The notes: generated from the letters alone by a model not told the origin. A stretch of 64,000 bases of DNA from Laspinema palackyanum D2a (GCA_025370845.1 JAMXFF010000040.1:1-64000); one strand, 5' to 3'; positions 18,505 to 27,584 are shown, numbered from the stretch's first letter. A program made the numbers and translations.

Positions 18505-19305
18505 TTACATTGACCTTGAAACAGGGGGCACAATACCTCTTTTCATTTCCCAATCTTCTTTCCATACTCGATGAAATTTATTTAATTTAGGCTGGCTTGA
18601 CCTTGTGTCTTTAAAAAATTGTTTAAATTCCTTTTTAATCTGTTCAATATAGGGCTTGGCGTAAATAGTTAATGTACAGACCTCTTTAGAACCGTACTCT
18701 TCTTGTTTATAAGTAAGTGACAATTCACCTGGTTTGCCTCGTGCAATTACTATTTTAGGTTTAGTTTCTTCATCAGGTACGGGTATTAATTGTAAATACC
18801 CTTGATGAGCAAATCCACATCTACATCCACCATACAAAATCTTTATTGCAAAGTCCCTTTCAGTATTAGATCTTAATTGGCTCAAACTCCGTGTAAAAAT
18901 TTTTTTTGCACTTTTCTGAAAGAATTGACCTGATCCGTCGCCCGATCTTGGTAATTCACTGCCTGGTATAGTTCTTGCATTTGAGGGCTTTTGTCCTTCC
19001 TTATATACTTCTAAAACTTCTATAAGAGGAGTTATTAAATGAACAGCTGCAACGTCATATTCTTTGTTAAGGGCGATTTTGTCAAAGTCAATTAATATTT
19101 GAGCCGGTTCAAAAAACCATCCCATAATTCTATCCTCACAAATGTTTACTGCAACATTTGCATCGTTAAAATCTTCTCCTTCTTCATCATGTTCATCATA
19201 TTCTTTATGACTTTTTCTTTTTTTTATTACAGTTTTTGTTCCGTTATTTGTTTCCTTATAATGTAATTCATAATTTGGACTGACTTGGATGATTGAATCT
19301 GACAT
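18505..19305 (-). CDS. HEPN-like hypothetical protein
   Basis: 266 residues, AT-rich. A lysine/acid-rich N-terminus is followed by helical segments. About residues 155-165 read GGCRCGFAHQGYL. R-C-G-F-A-H fits the R-x4-H motif of HEPN domains, in which Arg and His form an RNase site, and the surrounding helices fit. I see no nucleotidyltransferase partner next to it. HEPN proteins often act in toxin-antitoxin or abortive defence; here that is only a possibility. Confidence 0.55.
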   Translation of the reverse strand: MSDSIIQVSPNYELHYKETNNGTKTVIKKRKSHKEYDEHDEEGEDFNDANVAVNICEDRIMGWFFEPAQILIDFDKIALNKEYDVAAVHLITPLIEVLEVYKEGQKPSNARTIPGSELPRSGDGSGQFFQKSAKKIFTRSLSQLRSNTERDFAIKILYGGCRCGFAHQGYLQLIPVPDEETKPKIVIARGKPGELSLTYKQEEYGSKEVCTLTIYAKPYIEQIKKEFKQFFKDTRSSQPKLNKFHRVWKEDWEMKRGIVPPVSRSM

Positions 19306-19675
19306 AATATTTAGCAGGTGTAAGTTTACAAAGCAGCCAACTTAGAGTGGCAGAAAATGTAACCACCACTATTAAAACACCTTAATCATTTTCCTGTGTT
19401 TGACTTGTGTATAACTTAATAGGAAAATAGTCAAGGTTAAAAATAACAGATTTTCCCTCTATATAGGAGATTTTTGTCAATCCGAGAAATTACGGGTTTT
19501 CAGAGAAAAATAAGAATTAATGCCGGAACAGATAACCTTTACCTTTGAGCCGATCGCCCCCACCGGAGACAACCGGCAACGGTCTCAGGGGGATGAACCG
19601 GGAAATAACTGTTGGTTCTGACAGTTATTCTAAAAATTGGCCGTTTAGTTTCAGATGCGATCGCCACTCAACACC
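19306..19675. promoter_or_regulatory. AT-rich spacer between divergent genes
   Basis: Contains the leader of the minus gene and a TTGAC...GTCAA dyad at about 19397-19431 that could be an operator. One palindrome lies near 19607. No other gene is seen. Confidence 0.4.
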
Positions 19676-19951
19676 ATGCCCCAACTCCCCGAATGCCACT
19701 CCTGCCGATACAACGCCCACCACTACGCCCTTTTCTGCACGGTCCATCCATCGGGACCAACTGAGGAAACCTGCTTGGACTACGACCCAGACCCATCATT
19801 AATAGATATACCCTTCCAGGATTTCCTCGGACTAGGCGAACCCGTGGATATTGAAGCTACCATCACCAATCCCTATCACGATGACCCTGAAGAGAATTGG
19901 TCACCGGACGGTTGGGAGTTTGTCGGTGGGCAACTGCGACGGGTGGATTGA
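19676..19951 (+). CDS. Small cysteine-rich cyanobacterial protein (DUF6464-like)
   Basis: 91 residues, MPQLPECHSCRYNAHHYALF at the start, then CTVHPSGP and a late CLDYDPD. The CxxC-Y-N-A and C-x-VHP-GP spacing matches a cyanobacterial family I believe is DUF6464. Four cysteines may bind a metal. The in-frame ATG at 19655 is less likely because it is preceded by HIP1. The C-terminus has a PDGWEFVGGQLRRV motif found in cyanobacterial short proteins. Confidence 0.65.
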   Translation: MPQLPECHSCRYNAHHYALFCTVHPSGPTEETCLDYDPDPSLIDIPFQDFLGLGEPVDIEATITNPYHDDPEENWSPDGWEFVGGQLRRVD

Positions 19952-20206
19952 GGAGAGCACATTGCTGTAGAGTAGCTTCCCAGCTGGGTCACTTTGACAA
20001 GCCAGCCAGGACGAAAATTTTCTCTATTCAGATAAAAAACAGCCAGATAAATATGTGCATAAATCCTGCAACATATCAATAAACTAAGGTATAGAGTTTT
20101 TATTTCTCTAGCAAAATAAATTGCGACGTTTGGATAATTTACTAAATAGATTCCTGCCAGATAAAATAAAAGTCTAAAGTCAACCCAAGTAAATCAGGGT
20201 AAAACT

Positions 20207-21778
20207 ATGGCATCAGGGCGCAAAATCCAACGGAATCAACCGACTGCTACATCTGTTCCTCAAACTGGACTGTTCCAACCCCGTCCGTTTGCGGCCCCTG
20301 CTCAACCTGAAACGGCATCTCCTCAAGTCCAACAGACTCCTGAAGTTCAAGCCAAACTAGAGAATCAACCCACCAGCAATCGTCTCAGCCGCGTCGATTT
20401 TTCTGCACCCCCACCGATTCAGCCCAAACTCACCATTGGCGCACCTGGGGACAAATACGAGCAAGAAGCCGACACCATTGCTCGTAAAGTTGTGCAACAG
20501 ATTCATGCGCCTGCTTCTCCAGAGGCTCCGGCAGTGCAACGTCAGATAGTCCCGACTCCGGTTGCTCAGGGTCACTCGTTCCACTCGGCTATCATGCCTA
20601 AGCTGACGATTCAGCGTCAGGACGAAGAAGCGGCCCCTGACTTGGAATCCTCTATCAGCCGTGCTAAAAGTAGCGGTTCCCCTTTGGATAATGCCATTCG
20701 TCCCAAGATGGAAGGCGCATTTGGTGCAGATTTTAGCGGTGTGCGCGTTCATACTGATGCCAATTCCGATACCTTAAATCGGTCTATCAGCGCTCGTGCT
20801 TTTACCACTGGGCAGCATATTTTCTTTAAGAAAGGCGAGTATAACCCCAGTAGTTCTGGGGGACAGGAATTGTTGGCTCACGAGTTAACCCATGTCGTGC
20901 AGCAAACTAGCAATAATGTACAACGAAAAGAACAACCATTAATTACTCAACAGGCGGAAAACACAACTATTCAAAGAGCTTTAGGTAAGTACAATGGATC
21001 AAGTTTTATTGAAAAAAGCTGGGTATTCTACCGTAAGAATCCACAGATAACTCCACTCGGCTTGAGCGGATTTAATTTTGCAAATTCGCAGGTTGGTTCA
21101 ATAGTAATAATGGGTACACCTTCACAAGTTCAATCTGATATTAATAGAGTTTCTGGACAAGATATGCTTGTCTCCTTTGCTCATGAAATATCAGGTCAGT
21201 TTCAAAATTATAGACACAATGAAGAGGATGCTTACTACGATCGTACTAGAAATTTCAACTTCCAGTTGAGTGCTTCAGTTGATAGAGTTACGCTTGGTGG
21301 CCCACGTATGCAGGAAGTTCTTGATGTAAGGGGTATGGTTATTAACCAACTTACTAATGATTTAGTGGGGTTTGCTTTGGGCGTTTTCCAAGGAGCATAT
21401 GAACCCAAAATTTGGACAGACATGATTCAAGGAGGAACAGATGCTTATGGTGTTTATCAAAATTTAAAAGAACCCAAAGCATATCCTGATTTCAACTCTA
21501 ATCCGCAAACTGGTACAGTTGTAGACATTGTAACTATTAGTCCAGTCATTATGCCTGGTTCAGACTCTTGGGTTTATGCTACCGTGGACGTAGGCGCAGT
21601 GAAAGACGGCGCAACGTCAGTTATAATTCCCAGTGCAAAGATCCAAGAATTATTAGGATATTTACCGATTTTTGATGACACCGAAGTTGGAGAATATGAA
21701 GAAGGTGGTCCCATTAATCCAATATATGAATATCACTCAATAAGTGCATCATATACACCGAGTAGATCAAGATTTTAA
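20207..21778 (+). CDS. eCIS-type effector with DUF4157 metallopeptidase-like domain
   Basis: 523 residues. A disordered, Pro/Gln/Thr-rich N-terminus (1-140) contains GDKYEQEADTIARKV. The DUF4157 module spans about 155-235, with FGADFSGVRVHTD, ARAFTTGQHIFF and the zinc motif HELTH at 225-229. The C-terminal 260 residues are an unrecognised domain and likely the toxic payload. DUF4157 proteins accompany extracellular contractile injection systems, but no sheath, tube or baseplate genes are in this window. GGG-type ribosome site near the ATG is weak. Confidence 0.8.
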   Translation: MASGRKIQRNQPTATSVPQTGLFQPRPFAAPAQPETASPQVQQTPEVQAKLENQPTSNRLSRVDFSAPPPIQPKLTIGAPGDKYEQEADTIARKVVQQIHAPASPEAPAVQRQIVPTPVAQGHSFHSAIMPKLTIQRQDEEAAPDLESSISRAKSSGSPLDNAIRPKMEGAFGADFSGVRVHTDANSDTLNRSISARAFTTGQHIFFKKGEYNPSSSGGQELLAHELTHVVQQTSNNVQRKEQPLITQQAENTTIQRALGKYNGSSFIEKSWVFYRKNPQITPLGLSGFNFANSQVGSIVIMGTPSQVQSDINRVSGQDMLVSFAHEISGQFQNYRHNEEDAYYDRTRNFNFQLSASVDRVTLGGPRMQEVLDVRGMVINQLTNDLVGFALGVFQGAYEPKIWTDMIQGGTDAYGVYQNLKEPKAYPDFNSNPQTGTVVDIVTISPVIMPGSDSWVYATVDVGAVKDGATSVIIPSAKIQELLGYLPIFDDTEVGEYEEGGPINPIYEYHSISASYTPSRSRF

Positions 21779-21855
21779 CCGTGAATACTGCGTTGTCGGT
21801 GAAGCAAGGTGATGCCATAGTAAACCACCAAACCGATAACTGTCAGACCTAACAG

Positions 21856-22317
21856 TTATTCCTTAGCTTGCCGCATTTTTTCCTTAACCCAATAACGTAT
21901 CTGTGCCGCCAAGGTTCTCTCTTTCCTGGCGGCTTCTTCGGCTAGAAATTCGTACTCTTCATCACTGAAGGTAATGCTGATTCGGACTGCGCTGGTTGAC
22001 TCGTCAGAACCAACCTCGCCCCTGCATGATTTGCCGTTCATCTCCGGCTGCACCATGTCAATCAGATGCTTTTCAAGCTGGGGAAGTGTTGCGGCATTGT
22101 TACAGGGGAGCCACCGGATTTGAATATCGTCTCTGACTTTCCACTCGGGGAGTCGGTGATGGCCGCTTATCCGTTGCCGCAAATTCACCGTTTGCCCGAT
22201 ATAAACCACCGTGTCTTTTTCCAGGACGAAGTAAATCGCGGGACACTCCGGCAGTTCGCGACGGTCTGCCAGAGTCGCCATCGGCAACGAATTACACGAT
22301 ATATTTTCTGGTAACAT
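21856..22317 (-). CDS. GIY-YIG nuclease domain fused to ribbon-helix-helix
   Basis: 153 residues. Residues 22-95 are a GIY-YIG domain: AIYF at 27, YIGQT at 39, Arg48, Glu82 and Asn94 match the catalytic set. Residues 110-148 (AVRISITFSDEEYEFLAEEA...) read as a ribbon-helix-helix DNA-binding domain. A nuclease carrying its own operator-binding domain would be autoregulated. The divergent leader holds a long inverted repeat at 22342-22383. Alternative start at Met13 is possible. Confidence 0.8.
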   Translation of the reverse strand: MLPENISCNSLPMATLADRRELPECPAIYFVLEKDTVVYIGQTVNLRQRISGHHRLPEWKVRDDIQIRWLPCNNAATLPQLEKHLIDMVQPEMNGKSCRGEVGSDESTSAVRISITFSDEEYEFLAEEAARKERTLAAQIRYWVKEKMRQAKE

Positions 22318-22341
22318 TGCCCTAACATCGTTGGAAATTTA

Positions 22342-22383
22342 CTCCCTGAGTTTACCATAAAATAGGAGGTAAACTTTAGGGAG
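22342..22383. promoter_or_regulatory. Long inverted repeat between divergent genes
   Basis: CTCCCTGAGTTTACC and GGTAAACTTTAGGGAG are near-perfect arms separated by 11 bases. It is 25 bases upstream of the GIY-YIG fusion gene and overlaps the ribosome site of the plus gene at 22387. A half-site also lies before the YdjM gene at 60029-60042. Confidence 0.6.
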
Positions 22384-22386
22384 AAA

Positions 22387-22719
22387 GTGAAGGCGGTGTT
22401 AGAGGTGAATGGAGCCTTAGAATTAGCGATCGCGAGGACAATGGAACCACGAGAATTCTGCCGCCGGTGGTATGAAGCCGATGAGGAAATGGAAGCTACG
22501 AGAGGCTACCGGGCTAGGTGCGTGGAACTTCTTGCCCGAGTAACCGGCGTGAATGAGGAGACAGTTAACAGCAAATGGGGGTCTGGCGTGGATTTCCCCA
22601 ATATGCCCGCCTACTATCAAAAAACCCTGGCCTATGCCGACACGGTGCGCCTGGTGTTTGCCGCGTTGCGCTCACAACCCGCAATCTTGGAATTGGTTAT
22701 GGATTACATGAAAGATTAG
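22387..22719 (+). CDS. Hypothetical plasmid protein
   Basis: 110 residues starting at GTG 22387; a second GTG at 22396 is equally possible, and GGGAG precedes both. Contains a central WYEADEEMEATRGYRARCVELLARVTGV stretch that may be helical and DNA- or protein-binding. The leader overlaps the divergent operator. No recognised domain. Confidence 0.55.
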   Translation: MKAVLEVNGALELAIARTMEPREFCRRWYEADEEMEATRGYRARCVELLARVTGVNEETVNSKWGSGVDFPNMPAYYQKTLAYADTVRLVFAALRSQPAILELVMDYMKD

Positions 22720-22729
22720 GGTAATCCAG

Positions 22730-22750
22730 TTACCATAAAATTTATGGTAA
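22730..22750. promoter_or_regulatory. Perfect 21-base palindrome
   Basis: TTACCATAAA-A-TTTATGGTAA. It shares TTTACCATAAAAT with the dyad at 22353, so the same regulator may bind both. Confidence 0.55.
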
Positions 22751-22762
22751 ATTAAATATTAA

Positions 22763-22810
22763 CCCGCCCCTGGCGTCTGGAAAACTTAGGGGCGGGCTGT
22801 TGTGTTTTGA
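22763..22810 (+). terminator. Terminator after the gene at 22387
   Basis: CCCGCCCCT and AGGGGCGGG pair with a 16-base loop, followed by CTGTTGTGTTTT. Confidence 0.65.
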
Positions 22811-22837
22811 CCCGTTAGGGGCCAAGGAGATTATTAT

Positions 22838-22960
22838 ATGAGATTTTGGGCGCTGCCGTTGGTGGTGGCTTTAGTCTTGGGGAATATCCACCGGGGATGC
22901 AGCAGGCGGAGTGATTTCGTAGACGCTCCCCGTGATACCTGTGAGGAGGTGCGGGCATGA
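22838..22960 (+). CDS. Small protein with N-terminal hydrophobic segment
   Basis: 40 residues. MRFWALPLVVALVLGNIHRG begins as a signal or membrane segment, and a Cys follows that could be lipidated. AAGGAG lies eight bases upstream, and ATGA overlap joins it to the next gene, so translation is likely coupled. Confidence 0.6.
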   Translation: MRFWALPLVVALVLGNIHRGCSRRSDFVDAPRDTCEEVRA

Positions 22961-23145
22961 ATGATTTCCCTGAATTCGACCCGGTGGAGTTGTGGCGGTT
23001 GTCGGGTTTGACTCAAATGAAAATGGCGGAATGGTTCGGAGTCGAGAAAACCACTTTTGCTAGATGGTGTAACGGTGACAGAAAACCGCAGAGATGGGCC
23101 AAACGAATGGCCGCAGAATTAAAACCGAAGATTCTACAAACATAG
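22957..23145 (+). CDS. Small Xre-like helix-turn-helix protein
   Basis: 62 residues. LSGLTQMKMAEWFGVEKTTF then ARWCNGDRKPQRWAKRMAAE is a classic helix-turn-helix. GAGGAG is about eight bases upstream. It overlaps the preceding small gene by four bases, and a terminator follows at 23164. Likely a regulator of the adjacent cluster. Confidence 0.7.
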   Translation: MNDFPEFDPVELWRLSGLTQMKMAEWFGVEKTTFARWCNGDRKPQRWAKRMAAELKPKILQT

Positions 23146-23163
23146 TAACCAAAGGTTATCGAC

Positions 23164-23190
23164 GCCCTCTCAATGAGGGCTTTATTTTTG
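23164..23190 (+). terminator. Intrinsic terminator
   Basis: GCCCTC-TCAAT-GAGGGC stem followed by TTTATTTTT. Confidence 0.8.
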
Positions 23191-23222
23191 AGATGTAGTT
23201 TATTTTTATTTTAAGCGAATGA

Positions 23223-23579
23223 ATGCTCATCACCATCTCAACTAAGACAAATTGGACGCAACTAGCGCAAGAATTAGGGATTACTTATCCGTCCCTTTGC
23301 GCTCATCGTTCGCTCCTTTATCGCGGTTGTGAAGACTTCCGGCTGATTCGGAACTGCCAACGGAAGGGAGACCCACCAACGGATTACCAGATATATTGCC
23401 ATCACGAATTTAAGCGCCTTCGCGATGAACTCGGCAAAGTTTCCGACGATTGGGCGCTGAATCAAATCATCAAAGACAACCCAATTTTTTCTAAGGAATA
23501 TTACGATGAATCTCAGAAACGAACTCAAGAAACGCCTCGGACTGGCAAACAACGAACAACTCGACTTCTTCCTAGATGA
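23223..23579 (+). CDS. Hypothetical protein, helix-turn-helix-like start
   Basis: 118 residues. WTQLAQELGITYPSLCAHRS near the start could be a helix-turn-helix. No Shine-Dalgarno sequence is seen before ATG 23223. The last 74 bases overlap the next gene in another frame, so the true end of function may be earlier. Moderate support from coding-like composition. Confidence 0.5.
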   Translation: MLITISTKTNWTQLAQELGITYPSLCAHRSLLYRGCEDFRLIRNCQRKGDPPTDYQIYCHHEFKRLRDELGKVSDDWALNQIIKDNPIFSKEYYDESQKRTQETPRTGKQRTTRLLPR

Positions 23580-24111
23580 GTGTCGCAACAAACTGGGCAT
23601 TGATGAACTCACAGATGAAACCTATGAGACCATCATTAACCACTACCAAAAAGCCACTGAATCTGAGCCGGAATGTGGGCAACGAATCAAGCAAGGATTG
23701 CCACCGGATGAAGCCGGAAAGCTAGTTGTCAAGAAAGCTGAGGCGATTTTTCGGATTCAGCAAGAACACAAAGAAACCCACGATGAGACCTTTAACGTTG
23801 ACCTTCAGCGAGTCACCTTGGAAGGGATTCAAAAAGGTCAAATGCTGGCGCAGGTTAAAAGGTTAGCCCAAAAACATGGGGAGACTTCGGAGGAATTAAA
23901 ACTTGCCATTAGTGATTTAGAAAACTCTCAAAATGCTGCCCAACAACGGTTTGATAATCTTGACATCGAGCAATTGATTCGCAACTCAGGAGTTGAACTC
24001 CCAAAAAACGAATATTCGGAGGCGAAGCGGTCGCACTCCGAGACGATGGAAAACCTCAAGGCTGGACTCGACCAACTGACGATGATTTACTGGAACAATT
24101 CCAGCAATTAG
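23506..24111 (+). CDS. Coiled-coil hypothetical protein
   Basis: 201 residues, charged and mostly helical (QEHKETHDETFNVDLQRVTL and later LENSQNAAQQRFD). AAGGA lies seven bases upstream of ATG 23506. First of a run of closely spaced plus-strand genes that continues to 29419. No catalytic motif. Confidence 0.65.
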   Translation: MNLRNELKKRLGLANNEQLDFFLDECRNKLGIDELTDETYETIINHYQKATESEPECGQRIKQGLPPDEAGKLVVKKAEAIFRIQQEHKETHDETFNVDLQRVTLEGIQKGQMLAQVKRLAQKHGETSEELKLAISDLENSQNAAQQRFDNLDIEQLIRNSGVELPKNEYSEAKRSHSETMENLKAGLDQLTMIYWNNSSN

Positions 24112-24149
24112 CGGAAATCAATAATCAAATTTTAGGAGAAATTAACACC

Positions 24150-24257
24150 ATGAAACGCTTGATTGAATTATTCCGCAGTTGGACCAAACCTCAACATAAT
24201 AGTTTCACCTCCGGTTACGAGTTTTCTGAAATGTTCGTTTATGGAAGGGTCTGTTAA
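24150..24257 (+). CDS. Small basic protein
   Basis: 35 residues, MKRLIELFRSWTKPQHNSFT then SGYEFSEMFVYGRVC. AGGAG is ten bases upstream and the next gene starts three bases after the stop. Position in the operon makes translation likely. Confidence 0.55.
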   Translation: MKRLIELFRSWTKPQHNSFTSGYEFSEMFVYGRVC

Positions 24258-24260
24258 TTA

Positions 24261-24548
24261 ATGAACTATAAACTGACAACTCTCATCACCTGCACAGGCG
24301 GGTCAATGGTCACCATGATGCTCATCCTAGGCGCTCTGGAACCCCAGGTGGATTCAGCCCGAATGATGGCGATTGCTATCCTGTGCGGTTTAGGGTCATC
24401 TGTTGCAAATCTAATGTTTCAGAAACGGCGCTACCCGGCAGCTTCCGACTCCCTGCAAAGTCTGCTTCGGCAAGGAAAACTTTCACCGGCGCAGCAATTC
24501 ACCATCATGGATGCGATCGCCATCTTAGACGAGCGCTCCAAGGCTTAA
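24261..24548 (+). CDS. Small inner-membrane protein
   Basis: 95 residues with two membrane segments (about 6-24 and 35-53) and a soluble tail. Three bases after the preceding small gene. No family name assigned; position suggests a component of the adjacent ATPase/wall-hydrolase cluster. Confidence 0.65.
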   Translation: MNYKLTTLITCTGGSMVTMMLILGALEPQVDSARMMAIAILCGLGSSVANLMFQKRRYPAASDSLQSLLRQGKLSPAQQFTIMDAIAILDERSKA

Positions 24549-24656
24549 CAACCGGCGAACTAACCGCTGTAACCATTGACGGTTGGTGGATGTGGTTAAG
24601 CCTGAAACCGATGGATTTAACCAGTCTCACCCCCTGAAAAATAGGAGATTAAGCCC

Positions 24657-25730
24657 ATGATGACGCCCTTCGGTGGGAGCTATCTGGAGATAGAGGAAGA
24701 CTCACCAGAACTCCAGGACGCTCCTAATGAAACATCTAATTTGCAAGAATTACTTAACCCTTCTCCCCTGGAAACAGACTCGACCTCCACTGCCAAACCT
24801 TCCGTCAATTATGCCCGATTATGGGTGATTGCAGGTGTTTTAGGGGCCGGGATAGCATTCTCGGCAATCATCAAAAATCAGCCGCAATTTAATCAAATTT
24901 CTCTCCCTAAAATCACCTCGCAGACCGGCCAACAAACCGCTCAAAAACCCATCTGCTCTGAGGAGGAACAATCCCTCGGTTGTATCCCCCTGCCCAAACT
25001 TGACCCGGCTGAGATGAGACGGAATGAGTTGCTGGCTAAAACATTGATTGAAACTTCAATGCAGCAAACGGCAATCGATAGGGCAAGGCGCGATAATTTG
25101 CTGGAATTATTCGCACCAAACCATAAAGAGGGGGATTACACTCCCTTAGATATCAAGTTGGTGCGCGAAATGGCTCGACAATCCGAAACCTTGAGGGAAT
25201 TGGGTCAATTTGAATACTCGGGAGAGGCATCAATTATTGATATTCCTCGGGTCTATAATTCCGATGCCCGTGCGGTTGTTTTAGCAGCACTTTCTCGGAT
25301 TGGGGAAAGGAGTTTAGTCCAATCATTTTTGGCTCAACAACTCCAGACCTTAACCAATGAACTGAACGAAGCCCTCGCCCCGACGATGGGGGAAATCACC
25401 GATTCCAACCGGGCAACATTTGAGCGGTTGTCCAGTGAAATCGACGCGGTGAACGATGCCATCAGAGCCAGTGCCGGAGGAAATACCCCCGAACCTATCA
25501 ATTTGGCTTACCTTGCTTCGTTGATGGAACAACTCACCCTCGAATCAGCCAACCAGTTGAGCCGTGAGGACTATATGCGCTTGCGGATGGAAGCGCGCCA
25601 GATGGCGATTACTGAAGAGATGAACCGCCAAAAACAACTCCAGGAGATTGAACGCATCCGCCAACAAAGCGGGATTGCCCTCCCGAGTAAATTGCCCGCC
25701 GCCGGAGGTCAAAGCGATGAGCCGAACTAA
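24657..25730 (+). CDS. Single-pass membrane protein of putative transfer cluster
   Basis: 357 residues. A soluble acidic N-terminus (1-55) is followed by one membrane segment (about 57-73). The rest contains helical regions and late coiled coils (RQMAITEEMNRQKQLQEIER). AGGAG is nine bases upstream. The stop overlaps the start of the ATPase gene, so the two are likely translationally coupled and may form a complex at the membrane. Confidence 0.68.
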   Translation: MMTPFGGSYLEIEEDSPELQDAPNETSNLQELLNPSPLETDSTSTAKPSVNYARLWVIAGVLGAGIAFSAIIKNQPQFNQISLPKITSQTGQQTAQKPICSEEEQSLGCIPLPKLDPAEMRRNELLAKTLIETSMQQTAIDRARRDNLLELFAPNHKEGDYTPLDIKLVREMARQSETLRELGQFEYSGEASIIDIPRVYNSDARAVVLAALSRIGERSLVQSFLAQQLQTLTNELNEALAPTMGEITDSNRATFERLSSEIDAVNDAIRASAGGNTPEPINLAYLASLMEQLTLESANQLSREDYMRLRMEARQMAITEEMNRQKQLQEIERIRQQSGIALPSKLPAAGGQSDEPN

Positions 25731-27162
25731 ACCCGACCCCCTGACAACCCGCCAGCTAGGTTTACTCCTGGCGGCGACTTTATTTAGTGGTGCAACTGCG
25801 GCATGGATTGCATCATTGACCCCCCAAACCACTTCGGCAGTTCGCCAAACCCAGGGGGCGATTGATGTTTTGACCGAACGCACCCCAAACGATAATTGGG
25901 GCTTTTTCCTGGGGACCTCCATCGCCTGCCTCACGGGAGGAAGCCTCATCCTCAGCCGCAAGGAATTTTTTGACCCCCATACCCTTCGGGACGATGCGAT
26001 CGCCACCATCCTTGCTTTGACTTCCCACTCGAATTACCTACTTGCGGGAGGTCTCCAGGCTACTGCCAAAATTGCGCTGACCTCACCCCCAGCGAAGAAG
26101 GGGAAAGAGGTGGTCTTGCGGGTCATCCCTCCGCAGTTGAAAAGTGCCGCTGAGAAATTGAGTGGCGATCGCAAATGGTTTATCGAATGGGCTGGATTCA
26201 AAAAAGGCTTAGGCGGTCAAAGCTGGCAATGCAATTTTGTCGTAGGGTTGCCTGGAAGCGGGAAAACCACAGTAGTGAACGAGATTATCGTTGGCTTCAT
26301 CAGGTTCACCGATGGCACGGGACAACTTCGGATATTCGATATCAACTACGGGAAACCCGATGATGCTGGGCGAGTGAACAACTGGATGGGTTTACCTTTG
26401 GGCCAAATTGTTGAGGCTCAATTCGACCGCATCCATGCTGGGATTAACGCAGTTTGGGATGAGTTAGAAACTCGCCGTCAGCAAGCGATTAAAGTCGCGA
26501 GTGATGGCGGGAAAGAGTCCCTCAACTTCACCCCTCTGCTCTGTGTGATTGATGAGTTGCCCGCACTCATGAACACCGCCAAACAGCATGAGGTGGATGA
26601 CGAACTCAAAGAAAAACTCTCAGACATCCTGACAATGGGACGAGGCTATCGGGTCAAGTTGTTACTCATCAGCCAGATGCTCGCAGTTGGTTCCATCGCC
26701 TTGACGAAAGCTCAACAGCAGCAAGTCAATAAACTCATCCTCGGGACCTCAGCCCTTGACCCCGATATCCTCAACCGAATCCCCGGCTCTGGCGATGATT
26801 TAAGAAACCAAATTGAGCCACTCCTCAAACAGAAAAAGCGCGTTTGTGTCGTCCAGTTTGGCGCAAGTTTACCCGAAGTGAGAATCATCCCTCAAATCGA
26901 CGTGAAGGCTCATCAGATAAGGGTTTGTGCTAGTGACCCGGATGAGCTTTGGTGGCGAGAAATCTGGCACGGTGAGACTCGAAAAAAGGTAGAAGAACTC
27001 GCTCGAAGCTATGCCATTGGCGAGATTAAATCACCCCTCAAAGGGGAAGTTTTGCCATTGTTTGGAATCACGAACATGAGTACAGATGAGCGTTACAAGC
27101 GCTTTGTCCGACCCGTTTGGAATTCTTTAGTTAATCAACATAAAACGGAGCAAAAACCATGA
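25717..27162 (+). CDS. FtsK/VirD4-like membrane-anchored ATPase
   Basis: 481 residues from ATG 25717, with GGAGG eight bases upstream; the longer open frame is not supported. Two N-terminal membrane segments (about 14-33 and 61-79) precede an ATPase domain with Walker A GLPGSGKT at 177-184 and Walker B CVIDE at 276-280, then RGYRVKLLLISQ. This is the layout of DNA-pumping coupling proteins. Overlaps the next gene at ATGA. No VirB4 or relaxase accompanies it, so its role (conjugation-like transfer or segregation) is inferred. Confidence 0.8.
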   Translation: MSRTKPDPLTTRQLGLLLAATLFSGATAAWIASLTPQTTSAVRQTQGAIDVLTERTPNDNWGFFLGTSIACLTGGSLILSRKEFFDPHTLRDDAIATILALTSHSNYLLAGGLQATAKIALTSPPAKKGKEVVLRVIPPQLKSAAEKLSGDRKWFIEWAGFKKGLGGQSWQCNFVVGLPGSGKTTVVNEIIVGFIRFTDGTGQLRIFDINYGKPDDAGRVNNWMGLPLGQIVEAQFDRIHAGINAVWDELETRRQQAIKVASDGGKESLNFTPLLCVIDELPALMNTAKQHEVDDELKEKLSDILTMGRGYRVKLLLISQMLAVGSIALTKAQQQQVNKLILGTSALDPDILNRIPGSGDDLRNQIEPLLKQKKRVCVVQFGASLPEVRIIPQIDVKAHQIRVCASDPDELWWREIWHGETRKKVEELARSYAIGEIKSPLKGEVLPLFGITNMSTDERYKRFVRPVWNSLVNQHKTEQKP

Positions 27163-27584
27163 TGAAAAATGTAGGCACGGCCATTATTGGAGCGGGTGCA
27201 ATTTGGCTTCTTTGGAATCCACTCATTGCCCCAGTCGGGCGAGGAATGTTTACCCAGCGGATTAACCCCTCTCGCAATGCCTCACCCGATAGCGTTGTTC
27301 AGTTCTTTTCGGCTGGAACTGCCAACATGATTGGGAAAGGGTTTGAGAACTATGACACCGAAAACTTAGGGCGACGGTTTGATGAACCCGATATTCAGAT
27401 TCGCTTATCGGGTGAGGATTTCTGGCTGACTGACCCGCGCCGGTATATTCCTTTTCTGCGGCCAAATCCGCAACAACAGCAGCGGAATCTTTCACCCCAT
27501 AACCAGGTGATTCAGCCGAACGAAAGCTGTCCGCAAGAAAAACAATGGGTTGATACTCAAACGGGCCAAATTTTTTGCAGGTAA
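27159..27584 (+). CDS. Small membrane-associated protein
   Basis: 141 residues. Starts in the stop of the ATPase gene (ATGA). A single hydrophobic stretch (about 5-25) is followed by a polar body with QRNLSPHNQVIQ and two late cysteines (CPQEKQWVDTQTGQIFC). Ends just before a terminator. Unrecognised, but its coupling suggests it is part of the same machinery. Confidence 0.6.
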   Translation: MMKNVGTAIIGAGAIWLLWNPLIAPVGRGMFTQRINPSRNASPDSVVQFFSAGTANMIGKGFENYDTENLGRRFDEPDIQIRLSGEDFWLTDPRRYIPFLRPNPQQQQRNLSPHNQVIQPNESCPQEKQWVDTQTGQIFCR

